Positions 43,203 to 51,728 of a stretch of DNA of 64,000 nt are shown one piece after another (position 1 is the stretch's first letter; the number at the start of each line of letters is the position of its first letter). Made by a program: the position numbers and the translations under genes. The DNA is taken from assembly GCF_049472135.1 (NCBI RefSeq), contig NZ_JBMOVV010000005.1, forward strand, positions 1-64,000, given 5' to 3'. Source of the DNA: Arcobacter_B sp049472135. Lineage in GTDB: Bacteria > Campylobacterota > Campylobacteria > Campylobacterales > Arcobacteraceae. The notes beneath the pieces were generated by a model, which saw nothing but the letters and a program-made list of their open reading frames with translations, was not told the DNA's origin and did no database searches.

Positions 43203-44333
43203 ATGACTTCTGCAATAGATTTATCTAAATTAACGGCAAATGATGACTTAACACCAGTTCTTGGTGGTTACTGGCCAGGTATTCAAATTTACTACCCGCC
43301 AATTAAGTTTAATCCATTAGACGGAACATACGAGAGTATGGAGCAAGCAAAGCTTAGATTACAAAAACATGCTTATAAAACAAAAGCACATACTGTACTT
43401 TTTGACTTAGAAGATGGTTGTAGACAAAAAGCTATGTCAAGAGAGTTATTAATTCAAGAACTTCCAAAGTTCCCTGAAAGAAACTTTCAAATAGCTGTAA
43501 GAATCAACCCATTCAGAACAGACGAGTATGAAGAAGATTTAAAAATGTTAAAACAAATTCACCAATACATTGATGTAATTGTTTTAGCTAAAGCTGGAGA
43601 GGTTTATGGTTCAGCTGAAATTAGAGACTTATCTTCTTGGTTAGTATCTATTGGAAGTAACTTAACAATTCAACCAATTATTGAGCATCCAAAATCACTT
43701 CAAATTGCTGATAGATTAATGGACCACTCAACAGTTAAACACGTTGTATTTGGTATTCACGATTTCTCTAAAGCAATGGCGTATAAAATTACTCCAACTG
43801 GATGGATTAATGAATTAGAAACATTCTTTAACATGTTAACAATGGAAGCAAGAGTTAAAGGTACAGGTGTAATTGGTGGAGTTGAAGTAATGTTAACACC
43901 ACACTCTTTACCAGATTCATGTGTTGAGAAAAAAGATATTAGAAGATGGTTAGATTTACATGGTGATGAAGCTTCAAGACAAGTTTACGCTCACGCTAAA
44001 AAAGAGTGTTTCATGGGTCTTACTGGTAAGCAAGTAATTACTCCAAATCATATTAATGTATGTAAAGTTGCATTTACTCCATCTCCAAAAGAGATAGCTA
44101 AAGATGTTTCAATCTTAAAAGCTGCTATTGAAGCAGATGCATTATTATCTGGTGCAATCAGATATGAAGGTGAGATGTTAGATCCACCAATGTTTGGTAA
44201 GTCATTACAAAACTTATTAAGAGCGTATGCATTAAGAGCATTACCAAAAGAGGATGAATTATTTGCATTAACAGTATTAAATAAAATGCCAATTCATACA
44301 TTTAAAGAAAACTGGCCATACGGTCAAATTTAA
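43203..44333 (+). CDS. HpcH/HpaI-type CoA-ester lyase or thioesterase (malyl-CoA family), 376 aa
   Basis: A citrate-lyase-beta-like TIM barrel. The active-site residues are retained: LEDG at 69-72, Arg 100 (AVRIN), Glu 161 (QPIIEHPKS) and Asp 187 (FGIHDFSK), which in this family bind Mg2+ and the hydroxyacyl group. It is longer at the N-terminus than the 48-kb paralogue. In some bacteria paired homologues (Mcl1/Mcl2) split lyase and malyl-CoA thioesterase duties, and either role fits. First gene of the cluster, 14 bases before the ligase fusion. Codon use suggests high expression. Confidence 0.8.
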   Translation: MTSAIDLSKLTANDDLTPVLGGYWPGIQIYYPPIKFNPLDGTYESMEQAKLRLQKHAYKTKAHTVLFDLEDGCRQKAMSRELLIQELPKFPERNFQIAVRINPFRTDEYEEDLKMLKQIHQYIDVIVLAKAGEVYGSAEIRDLSSWLVSIGSNLTIQPIIEHPKSLQIADRLMDHSTVKHVVFGIHDFSKAMAYKITPTGWINELETFFNMLTMEARVKGTGVIGGVEVMLTPHSLPDSCVEKKDIRRWLDLHGDEASRQVYAHAKKECFMGLTGKQVITPNHINVCKVAFTPSPKEIAKDVSILKAAIEADALLSGAIRYEGEMLDPPMFGKSLQNLLRAYALRALPKEDELFALTVLNKMPIHTFKENWPYGQI

Positions 44334-44347
44334 TAGGGAGTTATAAT

Positions 44348-46867
44348 ATGAGTTCAAATATTAAAATTGAAATACCTGAATTTTTAAATATCGGTGTTGC
44401 TTGTACATCATCTCATGTAGGGACTGATAAAGAGAACAATACTGCTATGATTATCGAAGATGATAAGTTAGGTACTGATGAAATTTCATATAAAGACTTA
44501 GCAGAAAAATCTGACCAAGTTTGTAACTTCTTACAAGGTTTAGGTTTTGAAGCTAGAGATAGAGTACTAGTTTGTTTAAAGAACTCACTTGCATACCCTA
44601 TTTCATTCTTTGGAGCAATTAAAGCAGGAATTATTGCAGTTCCTACATCAACTTTATTATCAGGTTCTGAAGTTAAGTACTTAGCAGAAGATTCTCAAGC
44701 AAGAGCAATCGTACTAAGTGCTACTATGTATGAAAACTTAACTCCATATTTAGAAAACCTTGATAACCTTAAAACAATTATTGTTGCAGGTATTGATAGC
44801 GTTGATGGACTTAAAGTACCAAAGGGAATGAATGTTTACGCTTTAAATAAAGTTTTAGAAGAAACAGATAAAACTCCTAACCACTATAAGTCAAAATCTG
44901 GTGAGCCAGCATACTTAGTATATACATCAGGAACTACTGGTTATCCAAAAGGTGTTTTACACTCTCATAGATCACTAGTTGGTAGAACTCCTGCAACTGA
45001 GTACTGGTTTGACTTTAAAGAGAATGATAGAATCATGCACTCTGGTAAATTCAACTGGACTTATGTATTAGGTTCAGCATTAATGGACCCATTATTCAAC
45101 GGTCATACAGTAATTGCATATGAAGGTGCAAACGAAGCTGGAACATGGATTGAGCTTATTAAAAAGCATAAGTGTACTATCTTTATTGGAGTACCTACAA
45201 TTTATAGACAAATCATTCAAAAGACTGAATTTACAGCTGAAGATTGTCCATCATTAAGATATTGTATGTCTGCTGGTGAGCACTTATCTGATGAGATGAT
45301 TGGTCTTTGGAGAGAAAGATTTAAGCAAGATATTTTCGAAGCTATTGGTATGTCTGAGTGTTCATACTATATTTCACACTCTAAAAACAATCCAATTAGA
45401 CCTGGTTCTGCTGGATTTGTTCAACCAGGACACACTGTAAAATTATTAGATCCAGATACACTTGAAGAAGTTGAAGATGGAACTGAAGGTATGATTTGTA
45501 TCGGTGAAGATGATCCAGGTTTATTCTTAGAATACTGGCAACTAGAAGAAGAGACTAGAAAAGCTAGACACAATGGATGGTTCTTTACTGGTGATTACGC
45601 TAAGAAAGATGAAGATGGATATATCTGGTTCATTGGTAGAAAAGATGATATTATCAACACTATGGGATTCAGAGTATCTCCACATGAGATTGAGAGAGTT
45701 GTAAAAACTAATAGTGATGTAGCTGATTGTGTTGCATTTGGTTTAGATATTGCTAAAGATAAAACACTTGTTGCAATTGCAGTAATTGGACATGATACTT
45801 TATCTGAAGAAAAAGAAGCTGAAATTTTAAAATTTGCACAAGATAATCTAGCTAAATATAAAGCACCTAAATTTATTTTTGGAATGAGTGATTATCCAAG
45901 AACTAAAAATGGTAAAGTTTTAAGAAAACAATTAGTTAAAAACTTACATGACCAATACCATGCTAAAGAGACAGGTGAAGAGATTGTTGAGTACAAAGCT
46001 AGAAGATCTATGTTATTTGTACCGTCATACAACAAGCACAATGTTGAAAAAGCAAAATCTGTATTAGCTGATACTGTAATCTTTGACTTAGAAGCGATTC
46101 TACCAGAGCAAAGAGAAGCAGGAAGAGAAACTATTAGAACTGTTTATAAAGAACAAGGTTGTAAGTTTGGTGAGTCTGAGAGAGTTCTTAGAATTAACAA
46201 CTTAAATAGTGAAGATATTGCAAAAGATTTAGAACTTGCAAAAGAAGTTGAACTTGATGCTTTATTATTCTCGAAAATTGAAACTAAAGAAGATGTTTTA
46301 GAAGCTGTAAGATTAATTGAAGATGTAAATCCTGAATTAACACTTATGGTTATGATTGAAACACCATTAGCAGTTTTAAATATCCAAGACATTTGTGCAG
46401 CATCACCAAAAGTTGCAGTTGTAGTTGCAGGTTCAAACAAGTTAGCTAATAGACTTCAAATTGACATTAAAAAAGGTTCAAAAGCAATGTTCAACTACCT
46501 ATCACAAATTGCACTAGCTGCAAAAGCATACGGTAAAATTGTTATTGATGGACCACATTTTGATGTTCATGATGAGTTTGCTTGTGAAGATTCAACTAAA
46601 GATGCATTTAACTTAGGATTCGATGGTAAGTCTTTAATCCACCCAATCCAAATTGAGTACATCAATGATATCTTTACTCCAAAGCAAAAAGAAGTTGAAA
46701 ACTATGAAGCTATGATTGCATCATATGAAGAAGCTAAAAAAGAAGGTAAAGAAGTAATCTTACATAACAATAAACTTGTTGATGGTCCAAGAATTAAATG
46801 GGCTAGAAAAATGATTGCTTTATATGAAACATATAAATCATTAGGTCAAAACCTATTTGGTAAATAA
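44348..46867 (+). CDS. AMP-forming acyl-CoA ligase fused to a degenerate citrate-lyase-like domain
   Basis: Residues 1-540 are an ANL-family CoA ligase with YTSGTTGYPKG (192-202), a GRKDD motif (430-434) and catalytic Lys 523 in RTKNGKVLRK. Residues 552-839 form a CitE-like barrel starting RRSMLFVPSYN. In this second domain Glu 671 (ETPLAVLN) and Arg 615 remain, but the conserved LED is LEA (581-583), and the Mg-binding Asp of GxNDL is Lys 698 (GSNKLANRL). This suggests a non-catalytic or altered domain. The ligase probably activates a dicarboxylic or hydroxy acid for cleavage by the neighbouring lyases. I know of no characterised enzyme with this layout. Confidence 0.85.
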   Translation: MSSNIKIEIPEFLNIGVACTSSHVGTDKENNTAMIIEDDKLGTDEISYKDLAEKSDQVCNFLQGLGFEARDRVLVCLKNSLAYPISFFGAIKAGIIAVPTSTLLSGSEVKYLAEDSQARAIVLSATMYENLTPYLENLDNLKTIIVAGIDSVDGLKVPKGMNVYALNKVLEETDKTPNHYKSKSGEPAYLVYTSGTTGYPKGVLHSHRSLVGRTPATEYWFDFKENDRIMHSGKFNWTYVLGSALMDPLFNGHTVIAYEGANEAGTWIELIKKHKCTIFIGVPTIYRQIIQKTEFTAEDCPSLRYCMSAGEHLSDEMIGLWRERFKQDIFEAIGMSECSYYISHSKNNPIRPGSAGFVQPGHTVKLLDPDTLEEVEDGTEGMICIGEDDPGLFLEYWQLEEETRKARHNGWFFTGDYAKKDEDGYIWFIGRKDDIINTMGFRVSPHEIERVVKTNSDVADCVAFGLDIAKDKTLVAIAVIGHDTLSEEKEAEILKFAQDNLAKYKAPKFIFGMSDYPRTKNGKVLRKQLVKNLHDQYHAKETGEEIVEYKARRSMLFVPSYNKHNVEKAKSVLADTVIFDLEAILPEQREAGRETIRTVYKEQGCKFGESERVLRINNLNSEDIAKDLELAKEVELDALLFSKIETKEDVLEAVRLIEDVNPELTLMVMIETPLAVLNIQDICAASPKVAVVVAGSNKLANRLQIDIKKGSKAMFNYLSQIALAAKAYGKIVIDGPHFDVHDEFACEDSTKDAFNLGFDGKSLIHPIQIEYINDIFTPKQKEVENYEAMIASYEEAKKEGKEVILHNNKLVDGPRIKWARKMIALYETYKSLGQNLFGK

Positions 46868-46877
46868 GGAGAACTAA

Positions 46878-47936
46878 GTGTCTAAAATTAACGTTGGAAA
46901 CTTTTTCGAAGATTTCTCAATCGGTCAAAAAATAGTACACCCACTTCCAAGAACAGTAAGTGAAGGTGATGTATCTTTATACATCGCTTTTACTGGTTCT
47001 AGATTTGCTTTACATTCATCTGATGTAGTAGCAAAAGAGATGGGATATGATAAAAGACCTATTGATGATACATTAAACTTCCACTTAACTTTTGGTAAGT
47101 CGGTACAAGATATTTCGTTAAATGCGATTGCTAACTTAGGTTATGCTGAGATTTCATTCCCTAATCCAGTATATGTTGGAGATACAGTTTCTATGACTTC
47201 AACAGTTATTGGTTTAAAAGAAAACTCAAATGGAAAATCAGGAGTTGTTTATGTTCACTCTATTGGTGTAAACCAAAAAGGTGAGGAAGTATTAAACTTC
47301 AAAAGATGGGTAATGGTTCATAAAAAGGACAAGACTACAACAACTGGAATTAAAGAAATTCCTACTTTTGCTGAGTCAACTCCAATTTTAGATGAGATTA
47401 ATATTCCAGAGATTAAGTGTGTTGATACTGACGCATCTGGTGGAAAATATTTCTTTGAAGATTATGAAAAAGGTGAAAGATTAAATCACCCAGAAGGTAT
47501 TACAATTGATAACAGTGACCACACTTTAGCAACTAAGTTATACCAAAACAATGCAAAAGTACACTTCAATGACCATATGATGAAATCTACTCCGATGGGA
47601 GAGAGATTAATGTATGGTGGTATTGTAATCTCAATAGCAAGAGCAATTTCATTTAATGGTTTACAAAACGCGTCATGGATGTATGCTATTAACTCTGGTG
47701 CTCATGCAAATCCAACTTATGCTGGAGATACTATCTATGCTTATACAGAAGTATTAGATACAATTGATCATAAAAGAGATGATATTGGATTATTAAGATT
47801 AAGAACAATTGCTGTTAAAAATCAAAAATCTGATGAAATTGAGTCACCAAAAGGTGAAGATGGTAAGTACTTAAAAAATGTAGTACTTGATTTAGATTAC
47901 ACAGTAATCATTCCAAAGAAAAAAACTCAAAAATAA
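46878..47936 (+). CDS. MaoC-family hydratase, mesaconyl-CoA-hydratase-like (two hotdog domains)
   Basis: A 352-residue protein with tandem hotdog folds (about 1-165 and 185-350). The first holds YIAFTGSRFALHSSDVVAKE, with an SD near the catalytic region; the second holds NNAKVHFNDHMMKSTPMGER and YGGIVISIARA, with Asn-His-type residues. Length and layout fit mesaconyl-CoA (beta-methylmalyl-CoA) hydratase rather than single-domain MaoC enoyl-CoA hydratases. Placed between the ligase fusion and the malyl-CoA-lyase-like gene, it would interconvert mesaconyl-CoA and methylmalyl-CoA. Substrate remains inference. Confidence 0.78.
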   Translation: MSKINVGNFFEDFSIGQKIVHPLPRTVSEGDVSLYIAFTGSRFALHSSDVVAKEMGYDKRPIDDTLNFHLTFGKSVQDISLNAIANLGYAEISFPNPVYVGDTVSMTSTVIGLKENSNGKSGVVYVHSIGVNQKGEEVLNFKRWVMVHKKDKTTTTGIKEIPTFAESTPILDEINIPEIKCVDTDASGGKYFFEDYEKGERLNHPEGITIDNSDHTLATKLYQNNAKVHFNDHMMKSTPMGERLMYGGIVISIARAISFNGLQNASWMYAINSGAHANPTYAGDTIYAYTEVLDTIDHKRDDIGLLRLRTIAVKNQKSDEIESPKGEDGKYLKNVVLDLDYTVIIPKKKTQK

Positions 47937-47966
47937 ATTTAATTTTAAAAAAGGAAGGAAATTATA

Positions 47967-48950
47967 ATGACACACCCAAACGAAGCACTATTTGAATCTG
48001 GTAAATCTTTACCAATTATTCCAACTTGTGAGCACTTTGCAGGTAGCGAAAAGCTAATCAAAAAAGGTTTTGATATGCAAAGAAAACTAGGACCAGTTTT
48101 CGATATTACTTGTGACTGTGAAGATGGAGCAGAAACTGGTAAAGAAGTTGAGCATGCTGAAATGATCGTTAGAGTTGTTAACTCTGAAGAGAACCCATAT
48201 GGAATGGCTGGTACTAGAATCCACGATTTCTCTCATCCAGATTGGAGACAAGATGTTGATATTTTAGTTCCTGGTGCTGGTGAAAAATTAGCATACATTA
48301 CATTACCAAAATCAACTTCTTACGAAGATGTAAAAACTCAAATTGAGTACATTCAAGAAGTAGCTGCTAAAGCTGGTATTTCAAGAGAGATTCCAATTCA
48401 CATCTTAATTGAAACTCACGGTGCATTACAAGATGTAGAAAAAATCGCTACATTACCATGGTTACAAGTTTTAGACTTTGGATTAATGGACTTCGTATCT
48501 GGATACCAAGGTGCAATTCCTGCAATCAACATGAGATCTCCTGGTCAATTTGATCACAGATTAATTGGTGCTGCTAAAGCTAAAGTTGCTCAAGCTGCAA
48601 TCCAAAACCATGTTATTCCAGCACACAACGTAACACTTGACCTTAAAAACCCATACCAAACTTACAAAGATGCAGAAAGAGCTAGAAACGAGTTTGGATT
48701 CATGAGAATGTGGTCAATTTACCCAACACAAGTACAAGCTATCGTTGATGCAATGAAACCTGACTTTACTGAGTTAGAAGCTGCACAAAACATCTTAATC
48801 TTAGCACAAGATGCTGAGTGGGGACCAATCCAGTACGATGGTGAGTTACATGATAGAGCTACTTACAGATATTTCTGGGAATTAGTTCAAAGAGCTCACT
48901 TCTCTGGTGCAAAATTAATGGACGAAACTAATTCAAGATTCTTCTCTTAA
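47967..48950 (+). CDS. HpcH/HpaI-type CoA-ester lyase (malyl-/beta-methylmalyl-CoA lyase-like), 327 aa
   Basis: A citrate-lyase-like barrel with intact catalytic residues: CEDG at 51-54, Arg 84 (GTRIHD), Glu 149 (ILIETHG) and Asp 175 (FGLMDF). Homologues cleave malyl-CoA to acetyl-CoA plus glyoxylate, or methylmalyl-CoA to propionyl-CoA plus glyoxylate; citramalyl-CoA cleavage is also possible. Its codon use (many AAC, TAC, ATC) looks like a highly expressed gene. Last gene of the tight cluster; a strong hairpin follows. Confidence 0.82.
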   Translation: MTHPNEALFESGKSLPIIPTCEHFAGSEKLIKKGFDMQRKLGPVFDITCDCEDGAETGKEVEHAEMIVRVVNSEENPYGMAGTRIHDFSHPDWRQDVDILVPGAGEKLAYITLPKSTSYEDVKTQIEYIQEVAAKAGISREIPIHILIETHGALQDVEKIATLPWLQVLDFGLMDFVSGYQGAIPAINMRSPGQFDHRLIGAAKAKVAQAAIQNHVIPAHNVTLDLKNPYQTYKDAERARNEFGFMRMWSIYPTQVQAIVDAMKPDFTELEAAQNILILAQDAEWGPIQYDGELHDRATYRYFWELVQRAHFSGAKLMDETNSRFFS

Positions 48951-48959
48951 TAACTTAAA

Positions 48960-48985
48960 TAATCTAAGGCTTTTGCCTTAGATTA
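48960..48985 (+). terminator. Hairpin terminator after lyase gene
   Basis: TAATCTAAGGC (48960-48970) pairs with GCCTTAGATTA (48975-48985) around TTTT. The T-run after it is short. The core AAGGCTTTTGCCTT recurs at 50684. Confidence 0.75.
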
Positions 48986-49187
48986 CTTCTTATAAATCAC
49001 TTAATTTTTTTTCTTATAAAACAAAACCTTTTTTTACTTAATAATCTTTAGTTAAAATATCAATTATTTATATAGCTGTTAAGAGTTAACACTTTTTGAA
49101 AATAAAATTGTTAAGATTTTATGAAAAAAGATTTTTTTCATAATTACATAGGTATAATAATTACAATTTCTAAAGAAAAGGGAACAA

Positions 49188-50678
49188 ATGAGCGTTATTA
49201 CAGAACAAGATATTATTGATAGTGTTGCAGGAGCATGTCAATACATTTCATATTATCACCCAACTGATTTCGTAGAAGGAATGGTTGAGGCTTATGAAAA
49301 AGAACAATCTGAATCAGCAAAAAATGCTATCGGACAAATTTTAATTAACTCAAAAATGTGTGCAATGGGTCATAGACCTTTATGTCAAGATACTGGATCA
49401 ATCAACATTTTTGTAAAAGTTGGTTTAAATGCTAAACTTGATATTTCAAGAGAATTAGAAGATATTTTAAATGATGGTGTAGCTAAAGGTTATACTGACC
49501 CAGATAATACTTTAAGATTCTCAGTAGTTTCTGACCCAGCAGGTGAAAGAAAAAACACTAAAAACAATACTCCAGCAGTTATTCACATGAGTGTTGATAA
49601 CTCTGATAGATTAGATATTACAGTAGCTGCTAAAGGTGGTGGTTCTGAAAACAAATCTAAATTTGCAGTATTAAACCCATCTGATTCAATCTATGACTGG
49701 GTTATGGAAAATGTAAGAAATATGGGTGCTGGATGGTGTCCTCCTGGTATCTTAGGAATTGGAATTGGTGGAAATCCAGAAAAAGCTATGTTATTAGCTA
49801 AAGAGTCTTTAATGGATCACGTTGATATTCATGAACTAAAAGCAAGAGGTCCACAAAATGCTTTAGAAGAATTAAGACTTAAATTATACGAAGATATTAA
49901 CAAAGTTGGTATTGGAGCACAAGGTTTAGGTGGTGTTACTACTGTTTTAGATGTTAAAATCTTAGACTACCCATGTCACGCTGCTTCTTTACCAGTTGCT
50001 ATGATTCCAAACTGTGCTGCTACTAGACATATTCACTTTGAATTAGATGGTAATGGTGCTGCTAAATTTGAAAAACCAGATTTAGATATTTGGCCAGATT
50101 TAGAAATCCCAATGGATACAGTAAAAAAAGTTAACATTGAAGATTTAACAAAAGAGAACTTATCTCAATTTAAATCAGGTGATACTCTACTATTATCTGG
50201 AAAAATCTTAACTGCAAGAGATGCTGCTCACAAAAAAATCGTTGAGTACAAAAATGCTGGTAAGCCACTTCCAAATGGTGTTGAATTAAAAGACAGATTT
50301 ATCTACTACGTTGGACCAGTTGATCCAGTAAGAGATGAAAAAGTAGGACCAGCAGGACCAACTACATCTACAAGAATGGATAAATTTACTAAAGACATGA
50401 TGGAAATCGGTATCATGGGTATGATTGGTAAAGCTGAAAGAAAACAACCAACTATTGATTTAATTAAAGAGTACAAATCTACTTATTTAATTGCAACTGG
50501 TGGTGCAGCTTACTTAATTTCTCAATCAATTAAAGATGCTAAAGTTGTAGCATTTGAAGAACTTGGTATGGAAGCTATTTACGAATTTGAAGTAAAAGAC
50601 ATGCCAGTTACTGTTGCGGTCGACACTGAGGGTGTATCTATTCACACTACAGGTCCTGCAAAATGGAGAACTATTTAA
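49188..50678 (+). CDS. Class I fumarate hydratase (possible mesaconase)
   Basis: A 496-residue iron-sulfur hydro-lyase with the alpha and beta regions joined, as in FumA/FumB. The cluster cysteines appear in HRPLCQDTG, WCPPG, and the CAATRHIHFEL region. The C-terminal half has PVDPVRDEKVGPAGPTTSTRMD. It interconverts fumarate and malate; class I fumarases in other bacteria also hydrate mesaconate to citramalate, which would connect it to the upstream CoA-ester genes. 237 bases and a terminator separate it from those, so it has its own promoter. Confidence 0.95.
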   Translation: MSVITEQDIIDSVAGACQYISYYHPTDFVEGMVEAYEKEQSESAKNAIGQILINSKMCAMGHRPLCQDTGSINIFVKVGLNAKLDISRELEDILNDGVAKGYTDPDNTLRFSVVSDPAGERKNTKNNTPAVIHMSVDNSDRLDITVAAKGGGSENKSKFAVLNPSDSIYDWVMENVRNMGAGWCPPGILGIGIGGNPEKAMLLAKESLMDHVDIHELKARGPQNALEELRLKLYEDINKVGIGAQGLGGVTTVLDVKILDYPCHAASLPVAMIPNCAATRHIHFELDGNGAAKFEKPDLDIWPDLEIPMDTVKKVNIEDLTKENLSQFKSGDTLLLSGKILTARDAAHKKIVEYKNAGKPLPNGVELKDRFIYYVGPVDPVRDEKVGPAGPTTSTRMDKFTKDMMEIGIMGMIGKAERKQPTIDLIKEYKSTYLIATGGAAYLISQSIKDAKVVAFEELGMEAIYEFEVKDMPVTVAVDTEGVSIHTTGPAKWRTI

Positions 50679-50680
50679 TT

Positions 50681-50700
50681 ACAAAGGCTTTTGCCTTTGT
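50681..50700 (+). terminator. Hairpin terminator after fumarase
   Basis: ACAAAGGC (50681-50688) pairs with GCCTTTGT (50693-50700) around TTTT. It has the same core as the hairpin at 48960. Confidence 0.7.
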
Positions 50701-50862
50701 GATTAATACTTCTTTTTTCTAACCTTATTTGAAATAATACTCCCTCCTAAAATAATCCTTATACAAAAAAACTAAGTTTTTACTTTGACTTTAAGAAGAT
50801 AGATTTATGCTATATTCTTATTCAACAAAAAAAGATTGATATATTTTATAGGAAAACTCAAT

Positions 50863-51699
50863 ATGTTATTAGACGATTTAAAAGATTATTTAGGATTTGC
50901 TGTTGCTGGAAATTTTGCTAACCACTTAGGGGAAGCTGGGGAAGCTGATGAGTTTTCAGTAATCAAAACAGAAGAAAAAGATGCTCCAAAAGGAATGTTT
51001 CCTTTTTATATTAAAGGGCATGATTCATTTTTAGGAACATATCCTATTTGTGATGAGATTATTTACACACATGGAAGAGAAAAAGACAACTTACAAGTAG
51101 AAGCAGAAGTTGCACTAATTTGTGATTTTGTTTATGAAGACGGAAAAGTTAAAGATATTGTTCCTAAATATTTTTCTGCTTTCAATGATTGCTCTATTAG
51201 AATCCAAGATGGAAATAAGCTAAGTACAAAAAAGAACTGGGGAGAAAATACAAAAGGTATTTCTCAAGATATCATAGAGATTGATAACTTTACTGAAAAA
51301 GGTATTTTAAATAAATATCATATTGCTTCATTTATAAAAAGAGATGGTATTGTGCATGATTATGGAACGACAAGTGCTGTAAAGTCATATAGCTATTTCT
51401 TTGAACAATTAAAAGACTGGATGATTGATAAACTAAATACTCAAGAAGATTGTGGACCATTAGAAGAGTTAACACAATTTTTAAATACAGCAGCAGAAGA
51501 TGCTAAAGGTATTTTAATCGCAGCAGGAGCAACAGCTTATGCAGACTTTGGAAAGAAGAACTTCTTAGAAAAAGGTGATGAGATTTTTGTTTATGTTTAT
51601 GATGCACACTTCCATTCATTTGATGATATTTACAATGACATGTGTGGAATGGATACTTTCTTAAGTAAGTGTTCTAAACTTCATCAAGTAGTACAATAA
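50863..51699 (+). CDS. DUF5718 / fumarylacetoacetate-hydrolase-like protein
   Basis: A 278-residue cytoplasmic protein. ATG at 50863 has AGGAAAA upstream; a TTG nine codons earlier is less likely. LQVEAEVALICDF and SAFNDCSIR resemble the metal-binding Glu/Asp elements of the FAH fold, as annotated in DUF5718. The specific substrate is not known. It stands close to fumarase but after a terminator, so any metabolic link is weak. It ends at a hairpin shared with the convergent chemoreceptor. Confidence 0.65.
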   Translation: MLLDDLKDYLGFAVAGNFANHLGEAGEADEFSVIKTEEKDAPKGMFPFYIKGHDSFLGTYPICDEIIYTHGREKDNLQVEAEVALICDFVYEDGKVKDIVPKYFSAFNDCSIRIQDGNKLSTKKNWGENTKGISQDIIEIDNFTEKGILNKYHIASFIKRDGIVHDYGTTSAVKSYSYFFEQLKDWMIDKLNTQEDCGPLEELTQFLNTAAEDAKGILIAAGATAYADFGKKNFLEKGDEIFVYVYDAHFHSFDDIYNDMCGMDTFLSKCSKLHQVVQ

Positions 51700-51728
51700 A
51701 GTATAAAAGGTTAAACTCCTTTTATACT
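51700..51728. terminator. Bidirectional terminator, FAH-like gene / chemoreceptor
   Basis: AGTATAAAAGG (51700-51710) pairs with CCTTTTATACT (51718-51728) around a seven-base loop. Confidence 0.75.
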
